A DNA stretch of 64,000 nucleotides from Halopolyspora algeriensis (GCF_003337235.1 NZ_QPJC01000013.1:1-64000); one strand, 5' to 3'. Counted from the stretch's first letter, positions 1-8,515 are shown. The notes: generated by a model not told the origin, from the letters alone. Numbers and translations are program-made.

Positions 1-212
1 CCGAGACCCACCCCCACCCAACATCACGATCACCATCGTCACCGCCACCAAACCGGCTCCACAACGCCGAAAACCACCAAAGTAAGCGGTATTGCGGTTA
101 GAGGTGGTGTGGTGGTCGGTCCGGGTGCGGACCACCGTGGTGGAACCCCGCGGCGGCGCGCCTACCGCGTAGGTGGCACAAGCGGCTGATCCCGCTTGCT
201 CGAACACCACCC

Positions 213-1451
213 TCAGTGGGTGCGCAGGCGGTTCTCGAAGGTCTCGACCAGTTCACGCCAGGTGGCGACCTCGATGTCGAAGGGAGCGCTCGGCGGGAGC
301 CGGTTCGGGCTCGGCCGGAGGATGAACGAGACCATCCAGCCGAGTCGCTGCGACGGCTGCAGCGCCTCCTCGACACTCTCGTCTCCCGCCCAGGCCGCCG
401 CGTCGACGAGCAGTTCCTCGGCCAGGTCGAGCTGGTTCGGGTCCACTTCGGAGGGCCCCTCGGCGAGGTCGGCATCGAGCCCGTTCAACACATAGGTGTT
501 CTCCGGGTCGACCTCGACCTCCAGCTCTCCCGCGGTGGCTTTTTCGGTGACCTTCGGCCAGGTGGCCACGCGCGCGAGGTCGGTGTCGCCGGTTGCCTGC
601 TCGTCGGCGAGGAACCTGGCCAGCGCGCGCGGGGAGGTGAACACGTCGATGTGCCCCCGCGAGCCGAGAAAGACGGGGTCGTCGTCGAGGTAGCAACGCA
701 GCGAGTAGTACTCCGCCGCGGACGTGATGATCCGGATGGGGTCGATGCCGACCTCCTCCCAGAACCCGGGTTCCTGCTCGGACTCCTCCGCACCGTCCAC
801 GTCGGAGTCCTCGGAGCTTGCTTCTTCTTCGTCGCTGTCCTCGTCGCCGTCCAGGGCCTCGGCCAGCTCGGCCTCCGCCGTGGACACGGCATCGGCGTCG
901 ACCTTCGGGGTCGTGACGATCGAGTCGATGCTGTCGAGCAGGTCGTCCCAGTGTTCGGAGATGGCCTGGCGCAGCGCGTTCCAGCGGCGCTCGCCGTCCT
1001 TGCCCGCGAACGGAAGCGTTCCCTGTGTCAGGAGAGCGAAGCTTTCGGTGGAGTCGAGCACCTCGTGGATCTTGTCGATCTCGCAGACCTCGGCCAGGGA
1101 GCGGGTGATGGCCACGATGTCGGCGAGTTCGCTGACGATCCAGGTGTCCGGAGCCTCGGCGACGAGTTCCGGCACGCCCACGAGGTCGTACTGATGCTCC
1201 TCCTCGGGACTGAGATCGATGGTCGCCAGGCCGGGCACCACATGCCATGCGGGATGGTCGTCGAGGTCGTGCTCGGCTCCGGAGCGCACGAACGCGGCCA
1301 GGTGTGCGGAGTCGGGGAATGCGTACAGGTCGTCCTCGTAGCCGAGAAAGGCTTCCCAGTCCTCACCGTCCTCACGCCAACGCGGCGCCCACAAGGTGAC
1401 GACGTCGCCCTGCGGCAAGCCGAGTTCGATCGGAACGATGTCCTGCGCCAT
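213..1451 (-). CDS. conserved actinobacterial hypothetical protein, strongly acidic
   Basis: A 412-residue protein with no catalytic motif that I can recognise. It is rich in Asp and Glu throughout and has a low-complexity acidic linker at about residues 200-228 that separates two globular-looking halves of similar character (both contain short stretches about values such as FxSxxHLAxF and FTSPRALARF). The start codon at 1451 is preceded by a good GGAGGG ribosome site. It has no signal peptide or membrane segment, so it is probably cytoplasmic. Relatives in Pseudonocardiales are sometimes labelled 'primosomal protein' in databases, but nothing in the sequence supports that role. It lies downstream of, and reads in the same direction as, the exporter operon, separated by 117 bp. 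Confidence 0.8.
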   Translation of the reverse strand: MAQDIVPIELGLPQGDVVTLWAPRWREDGEDWEAFLGYEDDLYAFPDSAHLAAFVRSGAEHDLDDHPAWHVVPGLATIDLSPEEEHQYDLVGVPELVAEAPDTWIVSELADIVAITRSLAEVCEIDKIHEVLDSTESFALLTQGTLPFAGKDGERRWNALRQAISEHWDDLLDSIDSIVTTPKVDADAVSTAEAELAEALDGDEDSDEEEASSEDSDVDGAEESEQEPGFWEEVGIDPIRIITSAAEYYSLRCYLDDDPVFLGSRGHIDVFTSPRALARFLADEQATGDTDLARVATWPKVTEKATAGELEVEVDPENTYVLNGLDADLAEGPSEVDPNQLDLAEELLVDAAAWAGDESVEEALQPSQRLGWMVSFILRPSPNRLPPSAPFDIEVATWRELVETFENRLRTH

Positions 1452-1568
1452 CTCTCTTCCCTCCGGTCACGAAACCAGATGCTGCCGAAGCATACGGGGC
1501 GCCTCATCATGGCACGCTCGCCGGAGTGCGCTCGGGGCGTGGGTCGGGTGTCCGTGGTCCGGCGGGAG

Positions 1569-2312
1569 TCAGCGAAAGCGGCGGCCTTCGTCGCGGCGGT
1601 GGGCCACCACGGCCAGCGTGCCCAGTACGAGCGTCCATCCGGCGGCGACCAGCGGCGCGACGACGCCCGGTGCGGTGTTGGTGAGCGCACCGATCACGAG
1701 ATCGCGCACCGCTCGTGTCGGTAGCGCGTGCGAGAGCACATCGAGCCAGTCGGGAAACAACACCGGCGGCAGGAACAGGCCACCTGCGAACGCCATCGGA
1801 AGCAGCAGAAGCTGTACCACGGGGATCGCCGCCTTCAGCGGCAACGAGTAACCGATGGCCAGTCCCATGAACGCGAACGGTAACCCGGCGAGCAGCAGAG
1901 CAAGCAGTACGGCGGCCAGTTCTCCTGCCGAGGCGTGCGCACGGGTGAACAGCATCGCCGTCAGAGCGACCGGGATCAGCGACAACAATGCGAAGCACTG
2001 TGCGTTGAGCAGCCGCCCCCCGAGTTGGGCGGCGGGCCCCACCGGAAGCGTACGGAGGTGGGCGTGCCATGGCTTGGCGCGGTCCTCGGCCACACCCGCA
2101 CCGAGATTGAACATGTAGGCGCTGATCACGGCGAACAGCGACATCTGACCGGCCGCCAGGGTCGCGGCAGCCGGCTCGCCGCCGACCGCGGGGTTGGACA
2201 CCACGAACAGGAGCATGAACAGCGCGGGGAACCCGACTGTGCCGATCACCGCGATGGGGACCCGGATCGTTTCGAGGAACTGGTAGCGGGCGTGCAGCAG
2301 CAGGAGGCTCAT
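1569..2312 (-). CDS. ABC-2 type transporter permease
   Basis: A 247-residue integral membrane protein with about six hydrophobic segments, ending in a basic tail (RRDEGRRFR). The topology and length fit the permease of an ABC-2 (drug or polyketide exporter type) system, which forms the membrane channel as a dimer and couples to the ATPase encoded immediately upstream. The ATG overlaps the ATPase stop codon by four bases (ATGA), so the two are translationally coupled. The substrate cannot be told from sequence. Confidence 0.88.
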   Translation of the reverse strand: MSLLLLHARYQFLETIRVPIAVIGTVGFPALFMLLFVVSNPAVGGEPAAATLAAGQMSLFAVISAYMFNLGAGVAEDRAKPWHAHLRTLPVGPAAQLGGRLLNAQCFALLSLIPVALTAMLFTRAHASAGELAAVLLALLLAGLPFAFMGLAIGYSLPLKAAIPVVQLLLLPMAFAGGLFLPPVLFPDWLDVLSHALPTRAVRDLVIGALTNTAPGVVAPLVAAGWTLVLGTLAVVAHRRDEGRRFR

Positions 2313-3229
2313 GATGTGCTCCGGTCAACGGTCGCGACATCCGCGTTCGTGGGAGTGCCGTCGTTGGTCAGGGTCATGAAGGCTTCTTCGAGGGTCGCTC
2401 CGGCGACGTGCAGGTCGCGGAAGTCGGCGCCGCTGGTGACCAGCTCGCGGATCAGTTGGTCCGCATCCCGGGTCAGCAATCTGATCCGGTCCCCGTCGTG
2501 CTCACGGTGGACGACTCCCGGCAGGTCCGGCAGTGCGGCACTGCGCAGGCTCACGGTGCGGGTGTCCACTCGGGACTTGATGTACTCCTGGCTGCCATCG
2601 GCGAGAACCCTGCCCCGGTCGACCACGATCACCCGCCGCGCGAGCGCCTCGATCTCCTCGAGGTAGTGGCTGGTCAGCAGCAGGGTCCCCCCGAGTGCGT
2701 GGTACTGGCGCAGCGCCTCCCACAGAACGTGGCGCGCCTCGACGTCGAGGCCGGTGGTGGGTTCGTCGAGTACGGCGAGTTTCGGGCGTCCCACGAGGGC
2801 GAGCGCGACGGTCAGGCGCCGCTTCTGCCCGCCGGACAGGGAGCCCGATTGTCGCCGCTCCAGGCCGGTGAGCCCGAACTGCTCGAGGAGTTCGTGGGTC
2901 GGTAGCGGGTTGCGGTGGTGCCTGCCGACGAAATCGACGATCTCGTGCACCCGCAGCGTTTCCGGTAGCCCGGTCTCCTGCGGTGTGACACCGAGACCCA
3001 GGCGGTTCCGCGGAGTGCGGGGGTCGCCGCCGAACAACTCCACTCGACCCGATGTCGGTGTGCGCAGTCCGGTGAGCAGGTTCAACAGGGTTGTTTTGCC
3101 CGCCCCGTTGGGGCCGAGCAGTCCCACGAGTTCGCCGGGGGCCACATCGAGGTCCACCGAATCCAGAGCGCGTACGGTGCCGAAGTTCCGCGATACGCCG
3201 ACTGCGCGCGCATGGTGTTCGTGCGTCAT
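2309..3229 (-). CDS. ABC transporter ATP-binding protein (ABC-2 exporter)
   Basis: A 306-residue nucleotide-binding subunit. Walker A (GPNGAGKTT) is at about residues 39-47, the signature LSGGQ at 131-135 and Walker B with the D-loop (LAVLDEPTTGLD) at 151-162, followed by the H-loop (TSHYLEE). The C-terminal 80 residues form the regulatory extension typical of DrrA/CcmA-like exporter ATPases. A longer in-frame ORF exists, but the start at 3229 overlaps the stop of the regulator gene by four bases and gives the normal N-terminus. It energises the permease encoded at 1569-2312. Confidence 0.93.
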   Translation of the reverse strand: MTHEHHARAVGVSRNFGTVRALDSVDLDVAPGELVGLLGPNGAGKTTLLNLLTGLRTPTSGRVELFGGDPRTPRNRLGLGVTPQETGLPETLRVHEIVDFVGRHHRNPLPTHELLEQFGLTGLERRQSGSLSGGQKRRLTVALALVGRPKLAVLDEPTTGLDVEARHVLWEALRQYHALGGTLLLTSHYLEEIEALARRVIVVDRGRVLADGSQEYIKSRVDTRTVSLRSAALPDLPGVVHREHDGDRIRLLTRDADQLIRELVTSGADFRDLHVAGATLEEAFMTLTNDGTPTNADVATVDRSTS

Positions 3230-3546
3230 GATTCGCCTCCGGCAGCGGGTTCGAGCAGGGTGCGCAGTTGCCGCACGTACCTGTCGAATGCGGCGCGCCC
3301 ATCGCTGGTCAGGCACACGTAGGTGGTGGTAGTGCGGCCGGTGCCGGTCTTGGTGCTGCGCGTGTACCCGGCTTCGTCCAGCTTGCGCAGGTGCGTGATG
3401 AGGTTTCCCGGTGTCATGTCGAGCAGCTCCTGCAGCCGGGCGAAGGAGAGTCGGTCGCCGGCCGGTAGCGCTGCCAGAGTGGTCATGACGCGCAGGCGGG
3501 CCTGTGCGTGGATGACGGGGTCGAGTTCGCCGTTCGGTGTGCTCAT
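3226..3546 (-). CDS. winged-helix transcriptional regulator (MarR/ArsR-like, PF13601-type)
   Basis: A 106-residue one-domain DNA-binding protein. Residues about 30-95 read as a winged helix: FARLQELLDMTPGNLITHLRKLDEAGY is the helix-turn-helix region and the following TKTGTGRTTTTYVCLT is the beta wing. It has no ligand domain. It overlaps the downstream ATPase gene by four bases and the upstream membrane-protein gene by four bases, so all four genes form one operon. Regulators of this size encoded inside an ABC exporter operon usually control that operon; the twin inverted repeats at 4235-4275 are the likely binding sites (inference). Confidence 0.88.
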   Translation of the reverse strand: MSTPNGELDPVIHAQARLRVMTTLAALPAGDRLSFARLQELLDMTPGNLITHLRKLDEAGYTRSTKTGTGRTTTTYVCLTSDGRAAFDRYVRQLRTLLEPAAGGES

Positions 3547-4214
3547 GACCGCACTTCCGGTGCTGCGGTGTGGTGCTTGGCCGGGCGCAGGGACAGGATG
3601 ATCCCGGCCACGAGGAAGCCGCCGCCACCGGCCAGCGACATGACCAGGTAATGGCCGGGAATTCCCGCGAACGCGCCCACGGCGTTGATGAGCAGGGTCC
3701 ACAGCCCGATGCCGTACTGCCACCAGTCGCCCGTCATGGCGCCACCCGACAGGAACAGGACACCGACGAGCAGGCCCGATCCTGCCGTCCACAGCAGGGC
3801 GTGGACCTCGTAGGAGATACCCAGCTGCGCGGTCGCCCCGATCATCGCACCGAGGGCGATGAACCCGAGGGTCCAGGACCATCCGTACATGGCCCCGGCG
3901 GTCTGGGACGGTCCACGGACGCCCCGCATGGCGCGGGTCAGATGCCAGGCGGTGATCGTGCCCGCCGTCCCGAGGCAACCGAAGAAGATCGTCAGTGCGG
4001 CCCAGAGCGGCAGCGTCACGATCGGGTCCCGGCCGATCGTGAGGAACAGCTCGCCGAAGCCGAGCAGCCATGCCAGTCCCCATGCGCCGAACAGCAGGCC
4101 GGGGTTGGCGTCGAGTTCGCGTTCGGTGTGCCGCTGCTGCTGCTCGGTGATCGCCAGCATTTCCGCGGGTGACGGTGTGCCCGTCCCGGTGTCCGGTTCA
4201 CGGTGCTCGTTCAT
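3543..4214 (-). CDS. multi-pass membrane protein of the exporter operon
   Basis: A 223-residue protein with a hydrophilic N-terminus (about 45 residues, including PAEMLAITEQQQRHTERELD) followed by five or six hydrophobic segments. I chose the ATG at 4214 because it is preceded at the right distance by GGGAGG; an upstream ATG at 4244 would lie inside the operator repeats. It is the first gene of the operon with the winged-helix regulator, ATPase and permease, all joined by four-base overlaps. It has no ABC motif and may be an accessory or sensor membrane subunit; its function is unknown. Confidence 0.82.
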   Translation of the reverse strand: MNEHREPDTGTGTPSPAEMLAITEQQQRHTERELDANPGLLFGAWGLAWLLGFGELFLTIGRDPIVTLPLWAALTIFFGCLGTAGTITAWHLTRAMRGVRGPSQTAGAMYGWSWTLGFIALGAMIGATAQLGISYEVHALLWTAGSGLLVGVLFLSGGAMTGDWWQYGIGLWTLLINAVGAFAGIPGHYLVMSLAGGGGFLVAGIILSLRPAKHHTAAPEVRS

Positions 4215-4234
4215 GTCTCGGCCCTCCCGTAGGG

Positions 4235-4275
4235 ACTTTGCCACGCAAAGTACAAGTTACTTTGTAGCGCAAAGT
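4235..4275. promoter_or_regulatory. two tandem inverted repeats, likely operators of the exporter operon
   Basis: Two 17-bp copies of ACTTTG-N5-CAAAGT, at 4235-4251 (spacer CCACG) and 4259-4275 (spacer TAGCG), are separated by seven bases. Each is a perfect 6-bp inverted repeat and the two copies also agree in the last two spacer bases (CG). They lie 20 bp upstream of the ATG at 4214, where the leftward promoter is expected. The winged-helix regulator in the same operon is the obvious candidate to bind here; that link is inference. Confidence 0.75.
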
Positions 4276-4884
4276 CGACGAGGAGGCAATGCTCACGACC
4301 GACCGGCACGGGAGGGCGGCAGCACTCTCGGCGCGCACCACCCGAGTGGCGGCCCCGCCCACGAGAGGGGAGGGGCGTGGGCGGGGCCGCGGTCCCGCCG
4401 TCGCGTGGCCTGCCCCTGGCCTGCCACGGCGGGCGTATTCGACCATGGTGCGTGCCGCCGAGAATCCGGGCCAGCCCGAACCAGGGAGGCATTGCCACCC
4501 GTTCGAGTGGTTTCCCCGATCAGGACCGCGCATGCGCGCGACGCCGACGGTCTCGTGTGATCGGATGCTCGTGGCCCACCGCGATGATCGGTGGGTCCTG
4601 TACGCCTCTCGGCCGGAATCATGCCCCATTCCGGCCGGTGGTGGACGTGGCATTCGGGGAGGGGCGCCACGTCGGAGAAGGGCGCGAAGGAGTGGAACCC
4701 AACCCGACGCGCTTTGTGGCCGGGTTCCCTTCTTCGCCGCCCCCGACCGATCGCGCCGGGGGTCCGTGGCACCAACCCCGGACGGGCCATCCGGTCGGCG
4801 ACAGCGGGCATGAAATCCCGCCCCGGTCGATACTGCCCCAGGGAGGCGCCGCGCCCGGCGGCGCCGAGAGGGGAAGGAAAGAGC
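4276..4884. other. 609-bp non-coding region with several strong hairpins
   Basis: No ORF here has a convincing ribosome site or protein-like composition. It holds a perfect 14-bp stem at 4350-4389 (12-nt loop), a 7- to 9-bp stem at 4573-4597, a perfect 9-bp stem at 4611-4636 (8-nt loop), an imperfect stem of about 20 bp pairing 4680-4700 with 4722-4743, and a 7-bp stem at 4845-4865 just before the ribosome site of the next ORF. None is followed by a T run. It may be a long structured leader or a small RNA; there is no family match that I recognise. Confidence 0.5.
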
Positions 4885-5121
4885 ATGTCCGAACAGACCT
4901 GGGAAGTACTCGTGAACCAGGTGCGGCGACTGGCCGACGAGATCGCCCCTGTCGACCCGGACGCTGCCAGTGCCGCCTTCGATGTGCTGGTGGCCACCTA
5001 CGGCCGCAACCTGGCCGGAGCGGCGCTGCTGGCCGTCGCCCCGACCGAGGTGCCCCGGCCCGTCGCACAGCAGGACTGGTTTCCGGGCGACGTCCCGGGA
5101 ATCCCGTACCCGCGAGCCTGA
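4885..5121 (+). CDS. small hypothetical protein (78 residues)
   Basis: It starts at an ATG preceded by GGGGAAGGAAAG, a strong ribosome site. The 78 residues are predicted mostly helical (about residues 5-50, EVLVNQVRRLADEIAPVDPDA then an Ala-rich helix) with a Pro-rich tail (FPGDVPGIPYPRA). It has no signal peptide, membrane segment or cysteine. I do not recognise a family. It converges on the ALDH-like gene 27 bp away. The unusual feature is the long hairpin-rich region in front of it. Confidence 0.6.
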   Translation: MSEQTWEVLVNQVRRLADEIAPVDPDAASAAFDVLVATYGRNLAGAALLAVAPTEVPRPVAQQDWFPGDVPGIPYPRA

Positions 5122-5148
5122 TCCGTTCGCGGCGGGCACTGCGGCCGG

Positions 5149-5997
5149 TCACATGCCGACGGGGTGCCAGACGGTTTTGATCTCGGTGAATTCCCGCAGC
5201 CGCCGGATGTCGGGTTCGCGGGTCCAGTCCTGCTCGCCGGGTCGGACGTCGAGAACCCGCTTGACGGTCCCGGCGGACGAGCGTTCGATCTCGGCGCGCA
5301 GCGAATCCGGCACGCCGCTCGGGTCCAGGGCGTTGACGTCGGCGTGCGAGGCCAGCCACGGAGCCAGCTCCGCCGCGTCGCCGGTGAGCAGGTTGGCCAC
5401 CCCGCCGGGCAGGTCCGATGTGGCCAGCACTTCGGCCAGGGTGATGGCGGGCAGCGGCCGTTCGGTGCTGGAGACCACCACGCACGTGTTTCCGGCAGCG
5501 AGGACCGGCGCGACGACGCTGACCAACCCGAGCAGCGAGGACTGCTGCGGGGCGAGGATGCCGACGACACCGGTGGGTTCGGGCACGCTGAACGAGAAGT
5601 ACGGCCCCGCCACGGGATTCGCGGCACCGAGCACCGCCGCGAGCTTGTCCGTCCAGCCCGCGTACCACACCATGCGGTCGATCGTGGCGTTCACAGTGGA
5701 CTCAGCGGTCCCGGTGGAGACTCCCTCGGCCGCGGCCACCTCGGCGACGAACTGGGCGCGACGTCCCTCCATCACCTCGGCCACCCGGAACAGAACCTGA
5801 CCGCGGTTGTAGGCGGTCGCGCTCGACCAGCCGCCGAACGCCTTGCGCGCGGCCGCCACCGCGTCCCGCACGTCCTTGCGCGAGGCCCGGGCGGCGTTGG
5901 CGAGGAACTCGCCGTGCGAGTCGTGCACCGGGTGGACCCGGCCGGACTCCGAACGCGGGAACGCACCGCCGATGTAGAGCTTGTAGGTCTTGGTCAC
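5149..5997 (-). CDS. truncated aldehyde-dehydrogenase-like protein lacking the catalytic domain
   Basis: 282 residues that match the N-terminal, NAD-binding half of aldehyde dehydrogenases: IGGAFPRSESGR, then AAARKAFGGWSS, YNRGQVLFRVAEVME and PTGVVGILAPQ. The ELGG segment with the general-base Glu and the segment with the catalytic Cys are both missing; the C-terminal 70 residues are unrelated to the active-site domain. I chose the GTG at 5997 because it gives the usual ALDH N-terminus (TKTYKLYIGG). It is the last gene of deoC-ALDH-ALDH-like. The order deoC, full ALDH, short ALDH recurs in actinobacteria, which argues for a selected non-enzymatic or subunit role rather than decay. Confidence 0.82.
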   Translation of the reverse strand: MTKTYKLYIGGAFPRSESGRVHPVHDSHGEFLANAARASRKDVRDAVAAARKAFGGWSSATAYNRGQVLFRVAEVMEGRRAQFVAEVAAAEGVSTGTAESTVNATIDRMVWYAGWTDKLAAVLGAANPVAGPYFSFSVPEPTGVVGILAPQQSSLLGLVSVVAPVLAAGNTCVVVSSTERPLPAITLAEVLATSDLPGGVANLLTGDAAELAPWLASHADVNALDPSGVPDSLRAEIERSSAGTVKRVLDVRPGEQDWTREPDIRRLREFTEIKTVWHPVGM

Positions 5998-6070
5998 CCC
6001 GAGGCGGGCAGGGGCGTCGGTGTGGCCGCGGGTCGGCTCCCCCGGCCTCTCGCTGCCCGGAATGCCGCTG

Positions 6071-7537
6071 TCAGACGTCAAGGTAGGCCTCCAGACCTGC
6101 GCGGCCGCCCTCGCGGCCGAAACCGGACTCCTGATAGCCCCCGAACGGCGCCGTCGGGTCGAACCTGTTGAACGTGTTGGCCCACACCACACCGGCCCGG
6201 ATCTGCTGCGCGGCCCACAGGATCCGTGATCCCTTCTCGGTCCAGACACCGGCCGAGAGCCCGTAGGGCGTGTTGTTGGCTTTGGCGATCGCCTCCTCGG
6301 GGGTGCGGAAGGTCAACACCGACAGCACGGGCCCGAAAACCTCCTCGCGGGCGATGCGCATCGACTGCTGCACCTCGGAGAACACCGTCGGGGCGAAGAA
6401 GAAACCTCGTTCCGGCAGCGGGCACGGGCTGCTCCAGCGCCGGGCACCTTCGGACTCGCCGGTGTCGGCGAGCTCGGTGATGCGAGCGAGCTGGTCCGCC
6501 GAGTTGATCGCGCCCACATCGGTGTTCTTGTCGAGCGGATCACCGACCTGCAGCGTCGACACCCGCGAACGAAGCTTGCCCAGCAGCTCCTCGGCGATCG
6601 ACTCCTGCACCAGCAGCCGGGACCCGGCGCAGCACACGTGTCCCTGGTTGAAGAAGATCCCGTTGACGACGCCCTCGACGGCCTGATCGATCGGCGCGTC
6701 GTCGAAGACGATGTTGGCGGCCTTGCCACCGAGCTCGAGCGTCAGTTTCCGGCCGCTACCGGCCAGGGTGCGCTGGATCCGCTTGCCGACCTCGGTGGAG
6801 CCGGTGAAGGCGACCTTGTCGACATCGTCGTGGGCGACGATTTCCGCGCCGATGTCGCCGGCGCCGGTCACGATGTTGACCACCCCGGCGGGAAGACCTG
6901 CCTGCTCGCAGATCTCGGCGAACACCAACGCGGTCAGCGGGGTGGTCTCGGCCGGCTTGAGCACCACCGTGTTACCGCAGGCCAGTGCGGGGGCGATCTT
7001 CCAGGCCAGCATGAGCAGCGGAAAGTTCCACGGGATGACCTGCCCGGCGACCCCGAGCGGCCGGGGATGCGCACCGTGCCCGGCGTGGTCGAGCTTGTCG
7101 GCCCATCCCGCGTGGTGGAAGAAGTGGGCCGCCGCCGTGGGGATGTCGGCGTCGCGGGACTCCTTGATCGGCTTGCCGTTGTCGAGGGTCTCCAGCACCG
7201 CGAGTTCGCGCCCTCGTTCCTGGATCAACCGGGCGATCCGGAACAGGTACTTCGCGCGCTCGGAGCCCGGCATCGGACCCCAGGTGCGTTCGAAGGCCGC
7301 GCGTGCGGCGGCCACCGCCCTGTCCACATCGGATTCCGAGGCGCCGGAGACCTCCGCCAGGGTTTCTTCGGTGGCGGGGTTGGTACTGATGAACGGCTCA
7401 CCCGTGCCGTCGATGAACTCGCCGTCGACGAACATGCGGTAGTTCGCCTTCAGGTCGGCGAGCTCGCGCGCTTCGGGAGCGGGTGAGTACTGCCAGGGGC
7501 TGCCGGAACGTGGTGCGTCGAGAGCCGGGTCCGTCAC
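6071..7537 (-). CDS. NAD(P)-dependent aldehyde dehydrogenase
   Basis: A full-length 488-residue ALDH. It contains the cofactor and active-site landmarks: VIPWNFPLLMLAWKIAPAL, FTGSTEVGK, LELGGKAANIV (general-base Glu) and GHVCCAGSRL (catalytic Cys), then the C-terminal EEVFGPVLSVL and PFGGYQESGFGRE. It starts with GTG at 7537, overlapping the deoC stop codon by four bases. Together with deoxyribose-phosphate aldolase it could oxidise the acetaldehyde released from deoxyribose 5-phosphate, which would link deoxynucleoside breakdown to acetate (pathway inference from neighbours). Confidence 0.93.
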   Translation of the reverse strand: MTDPALDAPRSGSPWQYSPAPEARELADLKANYRMFVDGEFIDGTGEPFISTNPATEETLAEVSGASESDVDRAVAAARAAFERTWGPMPGSERAKYLFRIARLIQERGRELAVLETLDNGKPIKESRDADIPTAAAHFFHHAGWADKLDHAGHGAHPRPLGVAGQVIPWNFPLLMLAWKIAPALACGNTVVLKPAETTPLTALVFAEICEQAGLPAGVVNIVTGAGDIGAEIVAHDDVDKVAFTGSTEVGKRIQRTLAGSGRKLTLELGGKAANIVFDDAPIDQAVEGVVNGIFFNQGHVCCAGSRLLVQESIAEELLGKLRSRVSTLQVGDPLDKNTDVGAINSADQLARITELADTGESEGARRWSSPCPLPERGFFFAPTVFSEVQQSMRIAREEVFGPVLSVLTFRTPEEAIAKANNTPYGLSAGVWTEKGSRILWAAQQIRAGVVWANTFNRFDPTAPFGGYQESGFGREGGRAGLEAYLDV

Positions 7538-8508
7538 TGATCCACCGCCACGTAGTCGGGGCCGGAGTAGTGTCCGTCGAGTTGGGTTCGTCGTTGCATC
7601 AGCAGGTCACCCAGCAGGCTGGAGGCTCCGAACCGGAACAGTGCCGGGCTCAGCCATTCGGGGCCTGCCACCTCGTGGACCGCCACGAGGTGGCGTATCG
7701 CGTCCTTGGTGCTGCGGATTCCGCCCGCGGGTTTGACGCCACGCAGCTGCCCCGTGCGGTCACGCCAGTCCCGCACGGCCTGCAGCATCAGCTGGGTCAC
7801 CGGCAGGGTCGCGGCGGGAGAGATCTTGCCGGTGGAGGTCTTGACGAAGTCCGCACCCGCCAGCAATGCCAGCCAGGACGCGCGGCGCACGTTGTCGTAG
7901 GTGCCCAGCTCGCCGGTTTCCAGGATGACCTTGAGGTGGGCCGGGCCGCAGCTCTCGCGCACGTCGCGGATCTCGTCGAACACCCGGCCGTACTCCCCGG
8001 ACAGGAACGCGCCCCGGTCGATGACCATGTCCACCTCGGTCGCCCCGGCCGAGACCGCCAGTTCGACCTCGGCGAGCTTGGCCTGCAGCGAGGAACGCCC
8101 GGAGGGGAACGCGGTCGCCACGGAGGCGACCCCGACACCGGAGCCCGCCAGTGCCTCGACGGCCGTGGCGGCCAGGTCCGGGTAGACGCACAGTGCCGCA
8201 GCACGCGGGGTGTCGGGCCGGTCCGGATCGGGCCTGCGGGCCTTCGCGGCCAGCGCACGCACCTTGCCTGCGGTGTCGGCGCCCTCGAGCGTGGTGAGGT
8301 CGACCATGCCGATCGCGGTGTCGATCGCCCACAGCTTCGAGTCCTTCTTGATGCTGCGGGTCGCAAGCCCCGCTGCGCGCTGTTCGAGCCCGACCTGGTC
8401 CACCCCCGGCAGACCGTGCAGGAAGCGTTTCAGCGCAGCGCCGTCGCGGGTGGCTTCGGCGAGCTCGGCGGGAAGCTCCGGTGCCGAGGCGGGAGGCGGA
8501 TGAGCCAT
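7534..8508 (-). CDS. deoC: deoxyribose-phosphate aldolase
   Basis: 324 residues. It cleaves 2-deoxyribose 5-phosphate to glyceraldehyde 3-phosphate and acetaldehyde. Class I aldolase landmarks are visible: the FPSGRSSLQAKLAEVELAV region, EVDMVIDRGAFL, LKVILETGEL and the Schiff-base segment ADFVKTSTGK with its Lys, then VKPAGGIR. An upstream in-frame ATG exists, but the start at 8508 (MAHPPP) has a TAGACT hexamer seven bases before it, as in a leaderless transcript. It heads the operon with the two ALDH genes. Confidence 0.93.
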   Translation of the reverse strand: MAHPPPASAPELPAELAEATRDGAALKRFLHGLPGVDQVGLEQRAAGLATRSIKKDSKLWAIDTAIGMVDLTTLEGADTAGKVRALAAKARRPDPDRPDTPRAAALCVYPDLAATAVEALAGSGVGVASVATAFPSGRSSLQAKLAEVELAVSAGATEVDMVIDRGAFLSGEYGRVFDEIRDVRESCGPAHLKVILETGELGTYDNVRRASWLALLAGADFVKTSTGKISPAATLPVTQLMLQAVRDWRDRTGQLRGVKPAGGIRSTKDAIRHLVAVHEVAGPEWLSPALFRFGASSLLGDLLMQRRTQLDGHYSGPDYVAVDQ

Positions 8509-8515
8509 GCCGGGG

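Noticed and set aside
1-97. Minus-strand frame at the left edge with a hydrophobic stretch (VAVTMVIVML)
   Set aside because: It could be the start of a leftward membrane protein, but there are fewer than 30 codons and no firm ribosome site, so it cannot be supported.
4289-4813. 174-residue ORF upstream of the 78-residue gene
   Set aside because: Arg/Pro-rich, no ribosome site, and crossed by all the large inverted repeats.
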